Shown piece after piece: positions 23,566 to 38,299 of a DNA stretch of 64,000 nt (position 1 is the first letter of the stretch; every line of letters starts with the position of its first letter). Source of the DNA: Hofstenia miamia. Lineage: Eukaryota > Xenacoelomorpha > Acoela. A model generated the notes under the pieces. The model was not told where the DNA came from and did not search any database. It saw only the letters and a list, made by a program, of their open reading frames with translations. The position numbers were made by a program, and so were the translations under genes. Where the stretch lies: assembly GCA_004352715.1 (NCBI GenBank), contig SCFE01000012.1, positions 321,884 to 385,883 on the forward strand, read 5' to 3'.

Positions 23566-26500
23566 TTAAGGTTCATCATCAGAAGATACGCCAGTAAGCA
23601 TGACGCGTGCATAGTCATCGGTATCAATGGATTTACAGAAATGAATGGCATACTTCAGCTTTTCAGTGAGGACCATTTTGCAGGAGTAATATGGAAGCTT
23701 CAGCATGAAAAAACATGTGTAAGATTCGGGTAAGAAATGATCAGGAGGATCATACTTCTCAAGAACCTAAAAAAATACGATAACAACCCAACCCGAAAAA
23801 AACTAAAAAATTCTCTGCATATATCATTGCAACATTCAAAATCCGATCCCTTGGATGATCGAAGGCTTATATAAACTATTGGTAACAGCTTTCAGAAAAA
23901 TTGCAAAATTTCTCCAACTTTTTTTGCGAAAAAAATCTTAAAAAATTTTTACAAACACAACAAATTCCTAATATAAGTATAAGAAATTTAAAAAATTATA
24001 TTGAAAATTTCAGCAGCGTTGTATCCATCATTTTTGATGTGGTCAAGAAAAACTTACATGAATAACGAAATCTCTTCCACGAAAATCAGCAATATTTCTT
24101 GGCAGTCGAGTTCTTCCCCAAACAAATCTGAGGAAAAGAGATCTCTCTTGATCAGTGAGTTCCTCCATGACTTCCCAAAACCAGGTAATTAAAAGGTCAT
24201 TCGCATCAACACCTTTGTATGTAGTCACTGATTTCATTAAACTCACAGATATTTCAGGGTTTCCACAAACCTACAAGTACAAAGCAACATAGAGGCGTGG
24301 ATATTGGGCAAAATAACTAAAATCTAGTGTGAGAAATACTTACCAGCGTTTCCAGTTCATATCCAGTGAACAATGAAATAATAGGTAAGGGAACAACTCG
24401 CGACATTCCTTCTCTAACGGCATTAACTTGCTCGTCGAACTCATGTAATCTAAAAACGAACATATTCGAAAGAAACACATTTAATGACCAGTAATGCTTT
24501 GTAAAAACTTAGAATACATCAACTTAAAATAGATGGTAATTAAAAATTTAAACCACAATTCATGCTTAAATTGAGTTCAGCGTAAATTTATATTAATTGA
24601 AAAGTTTACTTTCGAAATGAACATTTTAAATATGTATTTTATTTTGAAAGTGTTTCTAATAAAGTTAAGTTGCAAATAGGATTTCTTGACAATACAGCAA
24701 ATAGATCAATTGAACTTTGTCATTTTTAGTGAATTGGGTTGAGAATATTTTCTTAGAACCGAGTGTACTACGTTGGATGCAGTCCGTTAAATACTATTGA
24801 AATTAACTGCAATACCTGATTAGAGTGATAAATTTTATAAATATACTATTATGAAGGCTTTTACACGCGAATAGTTGACGAAATCTACGAAAGGGATGTA
24901 ATAGAAAAAGTATATTCGGTCTTGTAATTCACACAACATGTCCAATAATATATTGAATTTACGTCATTAAAAAAATTTCCTATATCAAAATGAATAACGT
25001 TTACAATTTAACAAGACAGTCACAAGAAACTGTTACAAAAGTTTGTAAGATGATCTTAGAGATATTGAAAAAAACGTCAAATACCAAAATGATTTAAACC
25101 TTGGCTCACACAAAACCCAGTTGTCGTCCACACTGCAAATTAACAGTGCTTTTTGGGGCCGTTTACGAAAAAACTGTAGCAAATGCTAAGAGATTACTGC
25201 TTAGGATACACAGAGAATAAAAAGAAATTGATGTAGCTTCTGAGACTACTTATAGTAATCGATTTGCTATCACTTTTATGCCACAATCTTTAATTCATTA
25301 ACATTCTCTACCTTTTGAAATAGACCCAAGCACAAAACTATGCATACATCGGTCTAAATCCAGTGACAATTTCAGGGAGTTTCAACAATAGTATAGATGT
25401 ACACAAAGAGAAAATTAATACCGAAATTGAATGGCAGAAGAAACATATTCACATCTGTTTTCGGATGTGATCACACTATATCCGGCTTTTGAAGGAAGTA
25501 AAATATTTTCACCAGTTGCGCTGGGTGTTACATATGGCATGTCAAGTTCGCTAATATCTGCAGAATTATCAGTGCATCCGCGAATGTACATCAATCCTGG
25601 AATGTAATCTTTATCTACCTAAATATTCATAGTTCTAAAAATTCTGCAATATACATCGAAATCTGTAACAATTCTATTTACCGCTGTATTAACAACAAAA
25701 TGTAGGCTTATACATGGTGAATATCATACAGTCTTATAAACTTAGATTTACACCCTCATAAATGTTGTTACATCGGTGGGTCCACTTAGATAAACATGTT
25801 TTAATTTCTATTGTTAATTGGACATAATTACTGGCCTACCAGTGATGCCAACATATGCTTTTTTAAGTACAGATGAAAAATGTTCAATGGTTCTAACTTC
25901 AAGTAGCATGGGTGGGTAACATGCCTTATAATAAAAAATGCCGTTTAAAAACGTTAAATGCGGAATTGGCATAATGTGCCGACGCCACGTCTGGCTAAAA
26001 GAAGTTATTCCTATCAGTGTGATACTGTTTTATAAACAGTCTTCATTTCCTCTGAATAATTTGGACAGTGAAAACATTTGTATCCACATCACCAGATTTG
26101 CCGAAAAATGGCTCTGACATCCTACGTTCTCCTAATTTCAGTCACCATTAAAAGTCACTGTTAAATTTTTTTTGAGGTGCTAAAAGATTTTTTTCATTCA
26201 CAACCCCATTGCCAACTAATAAAAAAATTATCATTATCCATGACTATGCCTGGCAATCCATCATTACGTAGATTACTATAAATCACCGCAATTCCTTCCG
26301 TTTGCATTTCAATCTGAACACCAGTCATGTGCGAGATTCTTCTTTTCATTAAAGATTATTCAGTAAATTCAAAGAGATGCAATACTTTAATGCTAGTTCT
26401 CGTTGGAAAAATTTTTGTGATAAACAAGCTTTTCTGTCATCAATTTTTTTTACAAATTCTGGATGATTCTTCACTTTTCTCAATTGTGTCGTCCCTGTAA

Positions 26501-27380
26501 AACATTATTAAATACTATGCCATAAAAACACAGTAGATTTCTGAATGCCCAATTCCTTGAAATACTTGGCTAATGAATAAATATGAATGATTATTTTTTT
26601 ATTCTATGATAATATACTTCCGCTGTTGTTCTGATAAGCTTTGCTTGATTAAGAGAAGATAAAATAAGTTGTAGACGTGTAAGTTATAAGTATAGATTTT
26701 TTGCAAAATAATGCATAAGACAGACGTCTAATATTTGTTTTACAACAATCCCATCAAGTTACTTGTAAATGAAATTGATAAATAAAATTTCAATCTATAA
26801 TATTCAACTATTTCAGATTTCCATTGAATCCCCTTATTATGGGATTAATATAAAAAATAATTATTACATAGTCCTTTTTATGTGATCGATTATAAGTGAA
26901 ATCTAGACATACCTCGGTGATATCTGAAATGGTCATATCTTTCCCTGCAAGCTGCCTCCAAGTTGGCTCTGCAATCAAAAGATTGAGTGGACTTCCAGTA
27001 CGGATAGCGATGCCCATAACAATTCCCAAGAAACGGAAAAATTGCAAGTCCTAAAGCAGAGTATTGAGGCGCAACATTTGCGAATTGATTGCTTGAAGTA
27101 TTGTGTGCAAATAAATTCGTTGATTTGAATTAATCCCGATTGAGAAAATTTGTAATACAAAAAATTCAAAGTTCGCGTTTTAAAAATAAAAAAATAAAAA
27201 CCAAACTAACCGATCGAGATTTGCAGGCTGGATTTAGTAAAAAACTATCTTGATTTGGCCCTGATTCATTTCTTCCGTTTGGTGTTTTAACCAACAGTGG
27301 CAGTGAACCATTTTGCAGTTCTTCACAGATCTCAGCAATTGATTCGCTATAACCACCCCCACAATCATCAACACTTTCAC
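23566..27380 (-). CDS. HERC2 HECT domain exons (last six exons)
   Basis: In coding order the exons are 27211-27380, 26913-27050, 25422-25618, 24344-24449, 24058-24270 and 23566-23766. They encode the whole HECT fold: [83 protein letters not shown] and the C-lobe [13 protein letters not shown]. The Cys of TCFF (codon 23713-23715) is the expected thioester-forming residue, so the enzyme should be active. After YARVMLTG the protein ends within ten residues, whereas vertebrate HERC2 has a longer acidic tail. The match to vertebrate HERC2 is so strong here that orthology is secure. Confidence 0.96.
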
Positions 27381-30300
27381 CTAAACAACATTATTGAAAT
27401 CCCATTGTGAGCAGGGCAAAAGTGAAGCAGACATTTACATGTATATAAATGATATACATGATGTCATGCTTAAAGGTATAATTTTACTGGTAACAACTGA
27501 GATTAGTGACATGATCATATTCAAAGGAATGTACTCGTCGAATACAGCAACAATAAATTAAAAGAATAGCACTGTTTGACCTATTCATATCTATGTCCTA
27601 GTAAATAATTTTATAAGTAAAGTCCATTTTCAGAAAAAATCCACAACTCATGTTTTGACTACTGGGTTTCAGCAACCAAACGTCTAGTGGAAAAAAATTT
27701 TAGCACCACACGTAGTACAACAGATTATATCTTAAATATTTCATAAGAGGACTTGAAGTGCCACATACGGCAAGCTTTTTAATGCCGAAAAGCTATCATT
27801 GAAGATACAACCCCAGGTAACATTTAGTAGCGATTTGGCATTGCTTAATTAAGCATTCATAATTTACAATTCAATTTTTGGGATTATAATGTACAATATT
27901 ATTATCAGTTATTAATGAAATTCTTTATTTATGTAATAAATAATATGATGTATTTTTACTTTGATATTGTAGTTTAGCATATTTAGATCAAGACTGTCCT
28001 CCAGCAGCTAAAACACCTAAAAAAAGCTCTTCTTCACAATTGATCAATTGGGCAATTTCGAATAACGTTTCGCATGTGGCAATGAATGGTTTATTAAAAA
28101 TCTTGAAGGGAAAAATTTACCTTCTGATGCAAGAACATTTTTAAGCACCCCCAAAAATTCTATTCAAAATGTTCAATGGTGAATTTGTTATAAATTTCTG
28201 ATTTGCAAAAAAATGGTGAAAAATTGGAAACGATAAATATTCTTTTGCAATCAAGTACATAATTTGTGATTCTCCTGCGAAAAGTTTTGTGAAGCAAACA
28301 AAGGACCATAATGCATATTTTGCTTGCCATTACTGCATTGTCGTAGGTGAACATCAGAACACAATGAGCTTTCCAGACATATCTCAGCCCTTACGAACTG
28401 ATAATTCCTTTAGATCCCACGATAACCCTGAATATCATTTGGGAGTTTCTTCCCTTGAAAACTGTCAGATTGACATGATAATGAACTTTCTCTTGGATTA
28501 CATGCATGTAATCTGTCTAGGTGAAATCAAAAAACTTCTGAATATATGGATGGGAAATGTCCGTAAAGTTGTTAACGGTCGTCTGTCTGGTGCTATAATT
28601 AAGGAAATTTGGGAAAAACACGAAACCCTATCCCATTTTTCGCCAACTAAATTTTCAAGGAAGCCAAGCAAGTTATCTGATATAGATGGATGGAAAGCAA
28701 TGGAATTTCGTCAGTTTGTTCTCGTGAGTTTTCACTTTAGCATGCACTGATATATCTGATATCTATTAAGTTTGAAGGTACACTATTTCTACCTTAAATT
28801 TAATGGAATTCTTGTTTTATTAGAGCAACATCAAATTTGCTTAACTAGAAACTTGTAAGTTAATCATATTTTGATATGCATTATAGCCATTATTTCACAT
28901 TAATGTGAATATAAATTATCACACTATTTAGTACACAGCTGTCGTAGTTTTGAATGCTGTCGTAATATTAGATGCTTACTTTAGAAATTTTCTCAGTCTA
29001 TCAATCGCTACCAGATTGATTTTTTTGTAAATGATTTCCAACAGTTGTATAATTATGAAGTTACTTCAAAATTTCGTAATTATATTCATTTTGCTCAACG
29101 TGTACAGAAATGTGGTAATTTGGAGACATTTCTCATGTGTTCCTTCGAATCCTTCTTTGGTTAAATGAAAAGAATGCTAAGGTCTCCAAATTTGTCACTT
29201 CAGCAAATTGTAAAACGTTTAGAAGAAAAATATCTCTCAGGTACAATACTACTAAACAGTCTGAACACTACGCAATTCATTATATTTAATTGTAAATATT
29301 CAAATCCTTTGTAAATTTTAGTGTAAGTTATATGTTTTGAATTTAGCAGTCTACTTCTAAATACTATAACTTTATTTTAAAAATTCAAGATTAATTTCAT
29401 AAAAAATTAATTATTATTTAACAATCGTTTATCTTTAGTTGGATTGCACTGTGAGCAAAGAAAAGTGTCAGCGAAGAAGATTGTTGCAAGAGGAACTTTC
29501 ATAATTTCAAAAAGAGCTTGTAATAATCATTTTAAATTAAATGACAATTTTTACAAGTTGGAAGATGAATTCCAATCAAATGACTTTAATATATTTTTAA
29601 ATATTAGAGGTTATATGTGACGATTTTCTAAAATGCGATTTTTAAATTTGTAATTTTTAGATATGAAGGGTTTTGGCACTACAATCTCTGTCAATATGAA
29701 CAAATATTAATTCAAAATAGTATTAGAGTACTATTGAGGTGATAGTAAAAAAATAAAATTGAAAATCTATTAATAATTTGGTGCACAGTTCAGAAATATT
29801 AATACACTGGATTTCAGACTTCAAGCTCAAAAAAGGCTTATGAGCCTTTTATTAGTAGACACATTTCTGCCACATTTTGCTAAGCTTGTATAACTTCTAG
29901 TTACAATAAAAGAAGTAATTAAAGTAGATTATTACTTGGGCTTTCAAATGCAAACAAAATTTAGCTTCTGTGGTATATATTGACACAGCAATATAGTATC
30001 AAAATAACTATATATACCTACATCAAGCTCAACTTCCTGAAATCCGCAATTTTAAATTTGCTTATGAAATGATAAGACCATCAGAAAAACACGGCGAATA
30101 TTTCTATTTAAGTTTGATTGGCATAGCTGCATATCAAACATCAATATTTAAAAATTTATGTGTTGATTTTCAAAAATGCGATTTTCGATTTCTTTTATTT
30201 TCAGATATGTTCAATTTTGATAAATTGAATATTATCTATATCATCAACACTAGAAGATTATCTATATCATCAACACTAGAATACCCAACCTGGTCTTTTT

Positions 30301-33300
30301 GACCGGAAACAAAATGTTTTTGTCTTGAAAAAATTTTCAGATGAACTTTTTTTACTTGGAATTTTCATACAATTAATACATTACGATGCAAAATTTTCAT
30401 TGAATTATCATGAGAATACCTACAATACCCATTCCGGTCATTTTGACCGGTAAGTGTTGTGAGTATTCAAAACATTTAACAGACCAACTTTATTGTAGGA
30501 ACTACGATGGAACTAAATCTATAACATCTTCTTGGTAATGTACAGGCATTCTTAGCATTGAATGTTCTTCAGCATTTTATCAATTTTGATCCAGAGAAAT
30601 CATAAGATGATAATGATTCCATGGATTCTGATTGCATTATTTTTGACAATCTTATTGAAAATGATGATTTAGTCATCTTAAAATTGTAGTTCAATAATGG
30701 GCCCATAATAGACCCACTGGAAAATCTCATTGCTAAATATGACACTATTGTGGGAATAAAAACATGGAAATACAGTATAGAATAATGTAAAATCTGGTCA
30801 ACATGATATGATTATGATCTCACCAGAAATTATACTATCAACAAAACAAAAATGATCAAATCTGATTATTGCATGAAGAATCATCGTTACTAATTTTATG
30901 CTAAGAAAAAATCAAAATAACACAATTGTTAAATCTAAGCATTCAAAACCAATGTCAGGCATATCAATATGTGAAATTAATAAATGTATTGACTTTGTTT
31001 ATCTTATAACTATTCTTGGACTGAGGCTTGCGCCAGTTCATACTCTTTGATAAAAAGAATTTGGTATCGCTCTCATAAAATATGCTATGTAGAGAAATCA
31101 ATTTTGGTGTAATAACCTTCCATTCATTTGATTGTACTTCACCCAGATCATCTCAGATACAATCTGTTAAAGTTCCTGTAGCCCGACAGAAATTTCAAGA
31201 TTTTACAACAAATTGCATCACATAGCGTATAAGCCTCACGATTTAAAATATCACTGTTCTTGCAGACAGTATATTTATTCTAAAATAGATATATTTTGTT
31301 TAAAAGCATGGATTTACAAAGATGTAAACCAAAATATAGTCTAAATTAAATTTCTTATCTTGAATCACATGATTCAGATAAAGGTAGTTGTCTGATTTTG
31401 TAGCTCCCATGATTGTCAAAATATATGCCCCATATAGTAGTAGCATTCTGTAGGGTATTTTGCAATAAATATGTCTGAAGCAATCATAAGCTAAATTTGC
31501 CTTTTATATTTTTAATTGATTATTTTAATACCGGTCAGTTTGACCGGTGTTGGGTATTCTTTGTAAAAAAAATTGCGGTAGTTCTACTGTGTAGTAGAAT
31601 GTTTGTGCAAAATATATTTGAAAATCCAGTAAGAAATAGTTGCACGTTTTGGTAATTGTTTCAGCATACTATTAATTGATTATTACTGATAACAAATTGG
31701 CGTCCGTAGTGATTGCAATTAGATATACGCGCTCTACTAATCAATTACACTGATAATAGTAAGATCAACTCTGCTGGCGATCAATTAATCAGAATGAATT
31801 ATAATATCAAATCATTTATTAATAGTAAAGTAAGCCATCCAATAAGAACTCAGTATTAAAAATTTTTGCTATAAATATTTGTAAATTTTGACATTTATTA
31901 TTTAAAAATGAACAAAAGTGAATTTTATCACGGATTCATTCTTGCTGGGTCTTGCCTTGTTAACCACTATCAGAAGTTACATGCTGAAAACCCTGTTATG
32001 AAAGAATATACTGTTCTTGCCAGGCATGGAATGAGGTTCAAACATTCCAATCCTGAAAAGTCAATTATGCCGATTATTTGCCACCTTGGCAACAGAATGA
32101 AAAAATTCAAGGAGACGACACCTGACAAACCTCCAATACTATTAATCTGGCACGACGTCATAGGAAATACCTTCAGCACAGATTCCAAACATAAAGAAAT
32201 GGACGTCCCTCAATTTAAAGAAGCTGTGCAAATAGTACAAACGATGATAGATCTATATCAAGATGTTGGATTATAAAGCTAGCGGGAGAAATTATTCAGT
32301 AAAAGAAATTGGCAGTGGAAATAGATTTGTGAATTCTGGGAAGGTGAAATGTAAGATTAGAAGAGAATCTATTGCCACACACTGAAGAAGAGAATTTTAT
32401 AAAATCAAAAATATCAAAATCATAGCGTCCTATGAGAAGTTTATTGAGAAATATTAAGTCAAGAAATTTTAGANCCTTCAATGCATAAGAAGAAAAATAT
32501 TTTCTCACAGAAAGCTTATGTGATAAATTATAATATGCGTACTTACTAATTAAGTACATAACTCTGTAATTATAAATTTTCATCAAAATCTATTTTATGC
32601 ATCCACTAGAGCAACTCTTTCTCTACATGTATGTATAATTTCACATCTCTACACAAAACAGTTTGGGAGATATCACTGCAAAGCAAACTTTGTGACAAGC
32701 ACCTGGACAAAGGGATATTTTTCCGTTGCTAAGGACATTTTATTTATATTTTGCTATATTTTAGCCCTTTTATGCATAAATTGTTTTGTTTTTGGAGTGG
32801 ATTATTAAACTATAATAATCAAAGTATTAGAAAATGCAAATTTCCAAAAAATAAAAAAATGAAAAAACTGTATTTTAATGGGGGTTATACACCTTAAAAG
32901 ATATTCCATGAATAGATATAGAGCTTTGGAAATAAGATAAGAGCTGTAGCTTGAAATAAGAAGGGTGAGACCATAGATCTATATCAAGATGTTGGATTAT
33001 AAAATTAGCGGGAGAAATTATTCAGTAAAAGAAATTGGCAGTGGAAATAGATTTGTGAATTCTGGGAAGATGAGATGTAAAATAGAAGAGAATCTATTGC
33101 CACACACTGAAGAAGAGAATTTTATAAAATCAAAAATATCAAAATCATAGCATCCTATGAGAAGTTTATTGAGAAATATTAAGTCAAGAAATTTTAGATA
33201 AATTGATATTGGAAGGAGTTTTGAATTAAGTAGAAGATGTAAGTAAGAATTTCGAGACAAAAATATCCATTTGAGAGCGCGGTACAAGATACGACCCTTG

Positions 33301-36300
33301 CCTTATATTTTCTCAGGTTCTTAAACTAATCTCTGCTTAGGCTCTTCTCTTGCAATTTCTATAGTCTTACCCTTACCTACCCTGAACCTGTCTGGTACTG
33401 CCTTACTTGTCCCTATCTTCCCTATTTCAATTAAATCTTAAATGCAGTTTAACTATGGAAGAGATGTACCAATAAATTTAACTTTCCAAATACGATGTGG
33501 AAGGCATAGTGATTCGGATTTGAAATTAACAACTCGACTGGCTGCCTGAGCGAAAACGGTCTTTGATGGATCTTTCCGTCTAATCATCCGATTGAGCTCA
33601 ATTACCGGTCCATGCTGACGATCACGTATCATTGTAGATTGGATTACTTTACGTAAAGCAGCTTCCTAAGAGGATTTTAAAATGCTGATATATTACTGAA
33701 ATCTTTGAATTCATACCTTAAACGTTGAAAGAATCATAGAGGCAAGACTTGAGAAATTAGCACCTTTCTGATTGACATCAAACATAGCCAGCACAGAACA
33801 AAAAGTTTCGCTAAACTCATGCAAAAGTATTAGGCGATTGCGCAGGATAAGTGGCGGAATAGTCTGCAACAAATTGTATTCCATTGGGACAACTGATGGG
33901 ACATTGCCTGCATTGGTAGGTTTGTTAGTCGACCAAGCAATACTATGAGCAGACCCACAAGCGATTTTGTTAATATTCTTACCTAAATTCAATTTACGAT
34001 TACTCTGTGGTAAAATACATTTTAACTTTTTTTCAAAAGAACTAAGCAAAAATTCAAACCAAGTAAAGTGGTTACAAGTCGCGGACGTTGTACTGCATTC
34101 GTAGACCCATCGCCTTGTTGACCTTCATCATTATCACCCCAAGTGTATACATCACCGGAATCAGTTACTGCTAGACAATGCAATGACCCGGTAGCTACTG
34201 CAACCACTTTTTTCTCAGCAAGTGAAGCAATCTTTTTTGGTTTTCGGACATGATCGTCGGTACCATGACCCAAACGATGATAGTCACCCTTACCCCTAGA
34301 AAGACGTAAGCATAATAAAATAATGCAAATATTTTCAATAATAAAACAAACTGAAATAGAAAATCGAAGATTCTGTTGAACTTAAATGTGATTCTTGCTA
34401 ATTACGTTATAATATGGGACTAGGGTATTGAATTGGTTATAGTGTTAGCGTTCTATAGCAAAATGCAAGCAGAGACCCTTGCTATAAAATCTTTAAAACA
34501 ATAATCGCACTAGCGAAATTCATCTGATTAAAATATATGTGCAGAGATTGATAAACATTTATCCTAACCCTATGCCTTGCTTAAGATCATGGAAATTACT
34601 GGGATTTGATTGTTTCACAACAAAGCTTTTTACTGCGGTAATTTCTTCAGCTAATACTTTAAAACATGCTTCAGTAATTCTGTCATAAGGTTGAGTTTAA
34701 AAATGTCCAAAAAGTTTACCATGAATAAACTGCGCCAGATCTTGTTAGGGCGAGAGAAAACTGAGAACCACACTCTATAGAAATAACATCAAGACCTTGT
34801 AGGCCTGGAATAATTTGTGGTACTTTGCATCCGTCGCTTCCTCCGCGACCCAACTTCCCGTAATCGCCGTCACCCCATGACCATACAGTTCCATCACTCG
34901 TTATACATAACGATTGTGCATCACCACTTCCACAGGAAACCTGTATCACCCGATAGGCTTGCAAGGCCTCTACCTAAACGTACCAAGTAATACAATTTCA
35001 ACATTTCAAGGCGCTTTTAATCAATTAATTCTTCATGAAAAATCCAAAACTAAAATAAAGAACTTCATTTTTAGAATCTTTTAAGCAATAAGTAAACATG
35101 CATTAATTGCATGTTACATTTTCATATTCTTTTGGATAAGTTGACATATTTACAAAAATAAATTGATGGGTAGTAAACGTATAAACATGACATTCTATTG
35201 AAAGACATCAAAACATACCAGTGAAAATTATTTATATATTCATCATTACCAAGCAATACAGAAACAACCAATAGGGCATTTATGATAACATAATTTATAA
35301 TTATTGTAAGGGCATTTTAGAATAAATTTTCAATTAAAAGTTCCTTTATAATCCTTTACATTGAACTAAAGTTTTATCGTTAAACATATATTTAATATAT
35401 TTGATAAATCAAAAGAAGAATTCTATTTAGTAATTTAATATACTCTGGCATCAATTATTTTTTATTGTTAGAAGAAGCCATCCTCTGAGATGTTATGTAG
35501 GTAACGCAATGAGTCTTTTTACAACTCTGTGGCGTTGTTAAAGCTCTTTCAACAGAGCGTAATTTTCAACCAAACGACGAGAAATCGGTGGCAGAGATTT
35601 AAGTCAGCAATGCACGGGAATTAAGTGGTCTCTAACAATTGTATGTACACTACAAAAATTTGACAATTCTCTGAAAAGCTACGCGATTCCATGTGGTAGG
35701 TAAGCCACCAAAACTGATTTTTTGGCAGTAAACATGGCAATCAGGAGACGTTTCGAAGTACGACGTCAACAACTGCACCTTGATCCAAGTTCAAATTTGA
35801 ATGTAGTGGTCAGCTAGTCTACCATGACACGTGAAAGTCTTTTCTGATGGTAATGTTTTGCGACGCACTAACCATTTAGTTAACTTTAGTTGCACGTGGA
35901 ACCATTGTAGATGCTCAGAGAATTATCACGTTTTTGAGGTGAACAGACACTCTTTAAAGAACACTTTGTTCCCGTACATTGCTGAAGTAAATCTCTGCGA
36001 CAGATATCTATTCATTTAATTAGAAATACGCTACGGAAAAGACAAACAGTGCTACAGTGGTGGGAAAAGCCTTGTTGAACTCCTACGAAGTATCTTAGCG
36101 AATGACTTTTGCCAAGTTAGATTTATTCTTAGACCATTTCCAATAAGTGATTGATGTCAGAGAACATTACTGAATAGAATTCTTTTGAATAGAGCATGTT
36201 GTTTTTATTAGATATATATGCTCAACGACAAAACTTTTGTTTCACTCAAAGTAGAACAGAAAATAAAAACTGAAATAATACAAACAACTTAACAAATTTC

Positions 36301-38263
36301 TTAAACAATACAAACTTGTTTGGGAATAAATTGATCCTCACTACCACCATGACCGAGACGCCCATATCTTCCACGCCCCCACGTGTACAATTCGCCAAAA
36401 CTAGAAATGGCTGCACTGTGAGATCCTCCGCACGCAACGTCAGTGATAACCTTCCCGCGAAGAGCCTCAATTACACGTGGTCGGTCACAAGCGACACGAC
36501 TACCATGACCCAATTTTCCATCTTCCGACTCCCCCCAAGAATAGACTTCTCCTAAAATTAATTATTGTATTAATTGAATAGATGCTTAATACTAAAATAA
36601 CATGAATTGATTCATGAAAATTCTCATCTTTAAAGGATTCAAATAACATCAACATGAAATTGTTTAACCACCAGAGTGGCGCATAAGTAGATGAAGATTG
36701 ATCAATTCAAAAAGTCAGAAAAACTAATGTCAAAAAAATGACACGTATTGTTAAACATATTTATCAAATAGCGCGCCCATATTACATAAATAAAAAATTA
36801 AATTTTAAATCTGCCCTTAATGGAAAACCGTATTTATACTAAAACTACCAAATTATCTAATTACTTGCTAAAAATAGAACGCTGCTATAGAAATGTTATC
36901 AAACGACTTAGTTCTGAACTACAATTCAATTGAATAGTTTTGTTTTGTATATACAGTATTTTTGTTTCGCAAAATAAAAATATTTACCGTGTTATTTTAA
37001 AGAAATTCAAAATTTTGAAAAAAATCAACAAAATTTTTAAAATAAAAAACACACACACATTTCAATTGTAAAAAAGGTAATAATAAAAAAATTAAGTAAA
37101 TGCCATCTACTTGAATAATGCTTAAAATTAATTATGAAAGTTCAGATCACCATTAAACACGTTTTTACAATGAAGCAAATTAATTGAGCTCGGTAATATT
37201 ACAAGAGATTTTGTCACTAAATTTTGTATCCCTCTAGTGGCGAATGTTAAGACATCATTCATTCGCAAATATAATTATTATTGAATTTAGGAAAATCGAA
37301 AATTATGCAATGGCTACATATATCCAAAATACCATAAGGAAATATTTGGTGGGTTAACCTTAAACAGCTCAGTGTCCGTTTTAAAGGAAAAAACGTTTTA
37401 CCAAATTTACAATGAATTTTCTCTGAGCCTATTAGCGTTAGGATTGCTGTGCCTGAGGTTGCTGAAAAGTTTAACACGTTTTCTTTAAAAATTTCGAATT
37501 TTTCAAAAAGATTTAAATTCTCTTCATACCTAATGTTTATGTGTTTATGGGTTTGGAGCCCATGGAAGCAACAAGGAACTTTCAATGTTTCTTGATATGT
37601 GCAAAGATATCCCAAACCCATTGAGGCGTGCCGTGCGCAAAGTCAGTGGTAGCGAGGCCGAACGCGCAAAGGCACGCCTCGATGGGACAGAGTCAGCGAG
37701 ACTCTTCTCTATCATGTGGTGTTTTCAGATTGAGCTTTAATAGTTTTTGAACTATAAGCGTTAAAAATTGATTTATTGGATTATAAAATTTGTCTAAAAA
37801 TCATTTGGCTTTTTAAGGTTACATTGGAATGCAATCTTTCAAAATTTCAATTCCAATTTTCACCAAACTAAATTCCCACTTGCTATTTTCCATTGAATAA
37901 TATTTTCGCTATTTCAAATGGTGCTAATAGTAAAAGTATTTGAAATTTTCCAAAAGCGTATAATCACAAGTAATGGCTAAACAGGATCCATTAGTTATCT
38001 AACTGTAAAATATGCACCTATCAACATTCACTATGTATATATCTATATCTATCTATCTATCTATCTATATATATATATATATATATATATANNNNNNNNN
38101 NNNNNNNNNNNNNNNNNNNNNNNNNNNNNNNNNNNNNNNNNNNNNNNNNNNNNNNNNNNNNNNNNNNNNNNNNNNNNNNNNNNNNNNNNNNNNNNNNNNN
38201 NNNNNNNNNNNNNNNNNNNNNNNNNNNNNNNNNNNNNNNNNNNNNNNNNNNNNNNNNNNNNTA

Positions 38264-38299
<36 letters not shown>

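Noticed and set aside
24001-24192. Plus-strand frame of 63 codons
   Set aside because: Shadow of the HECT exon 24058-24270, which is clearly coding on the minus strand.
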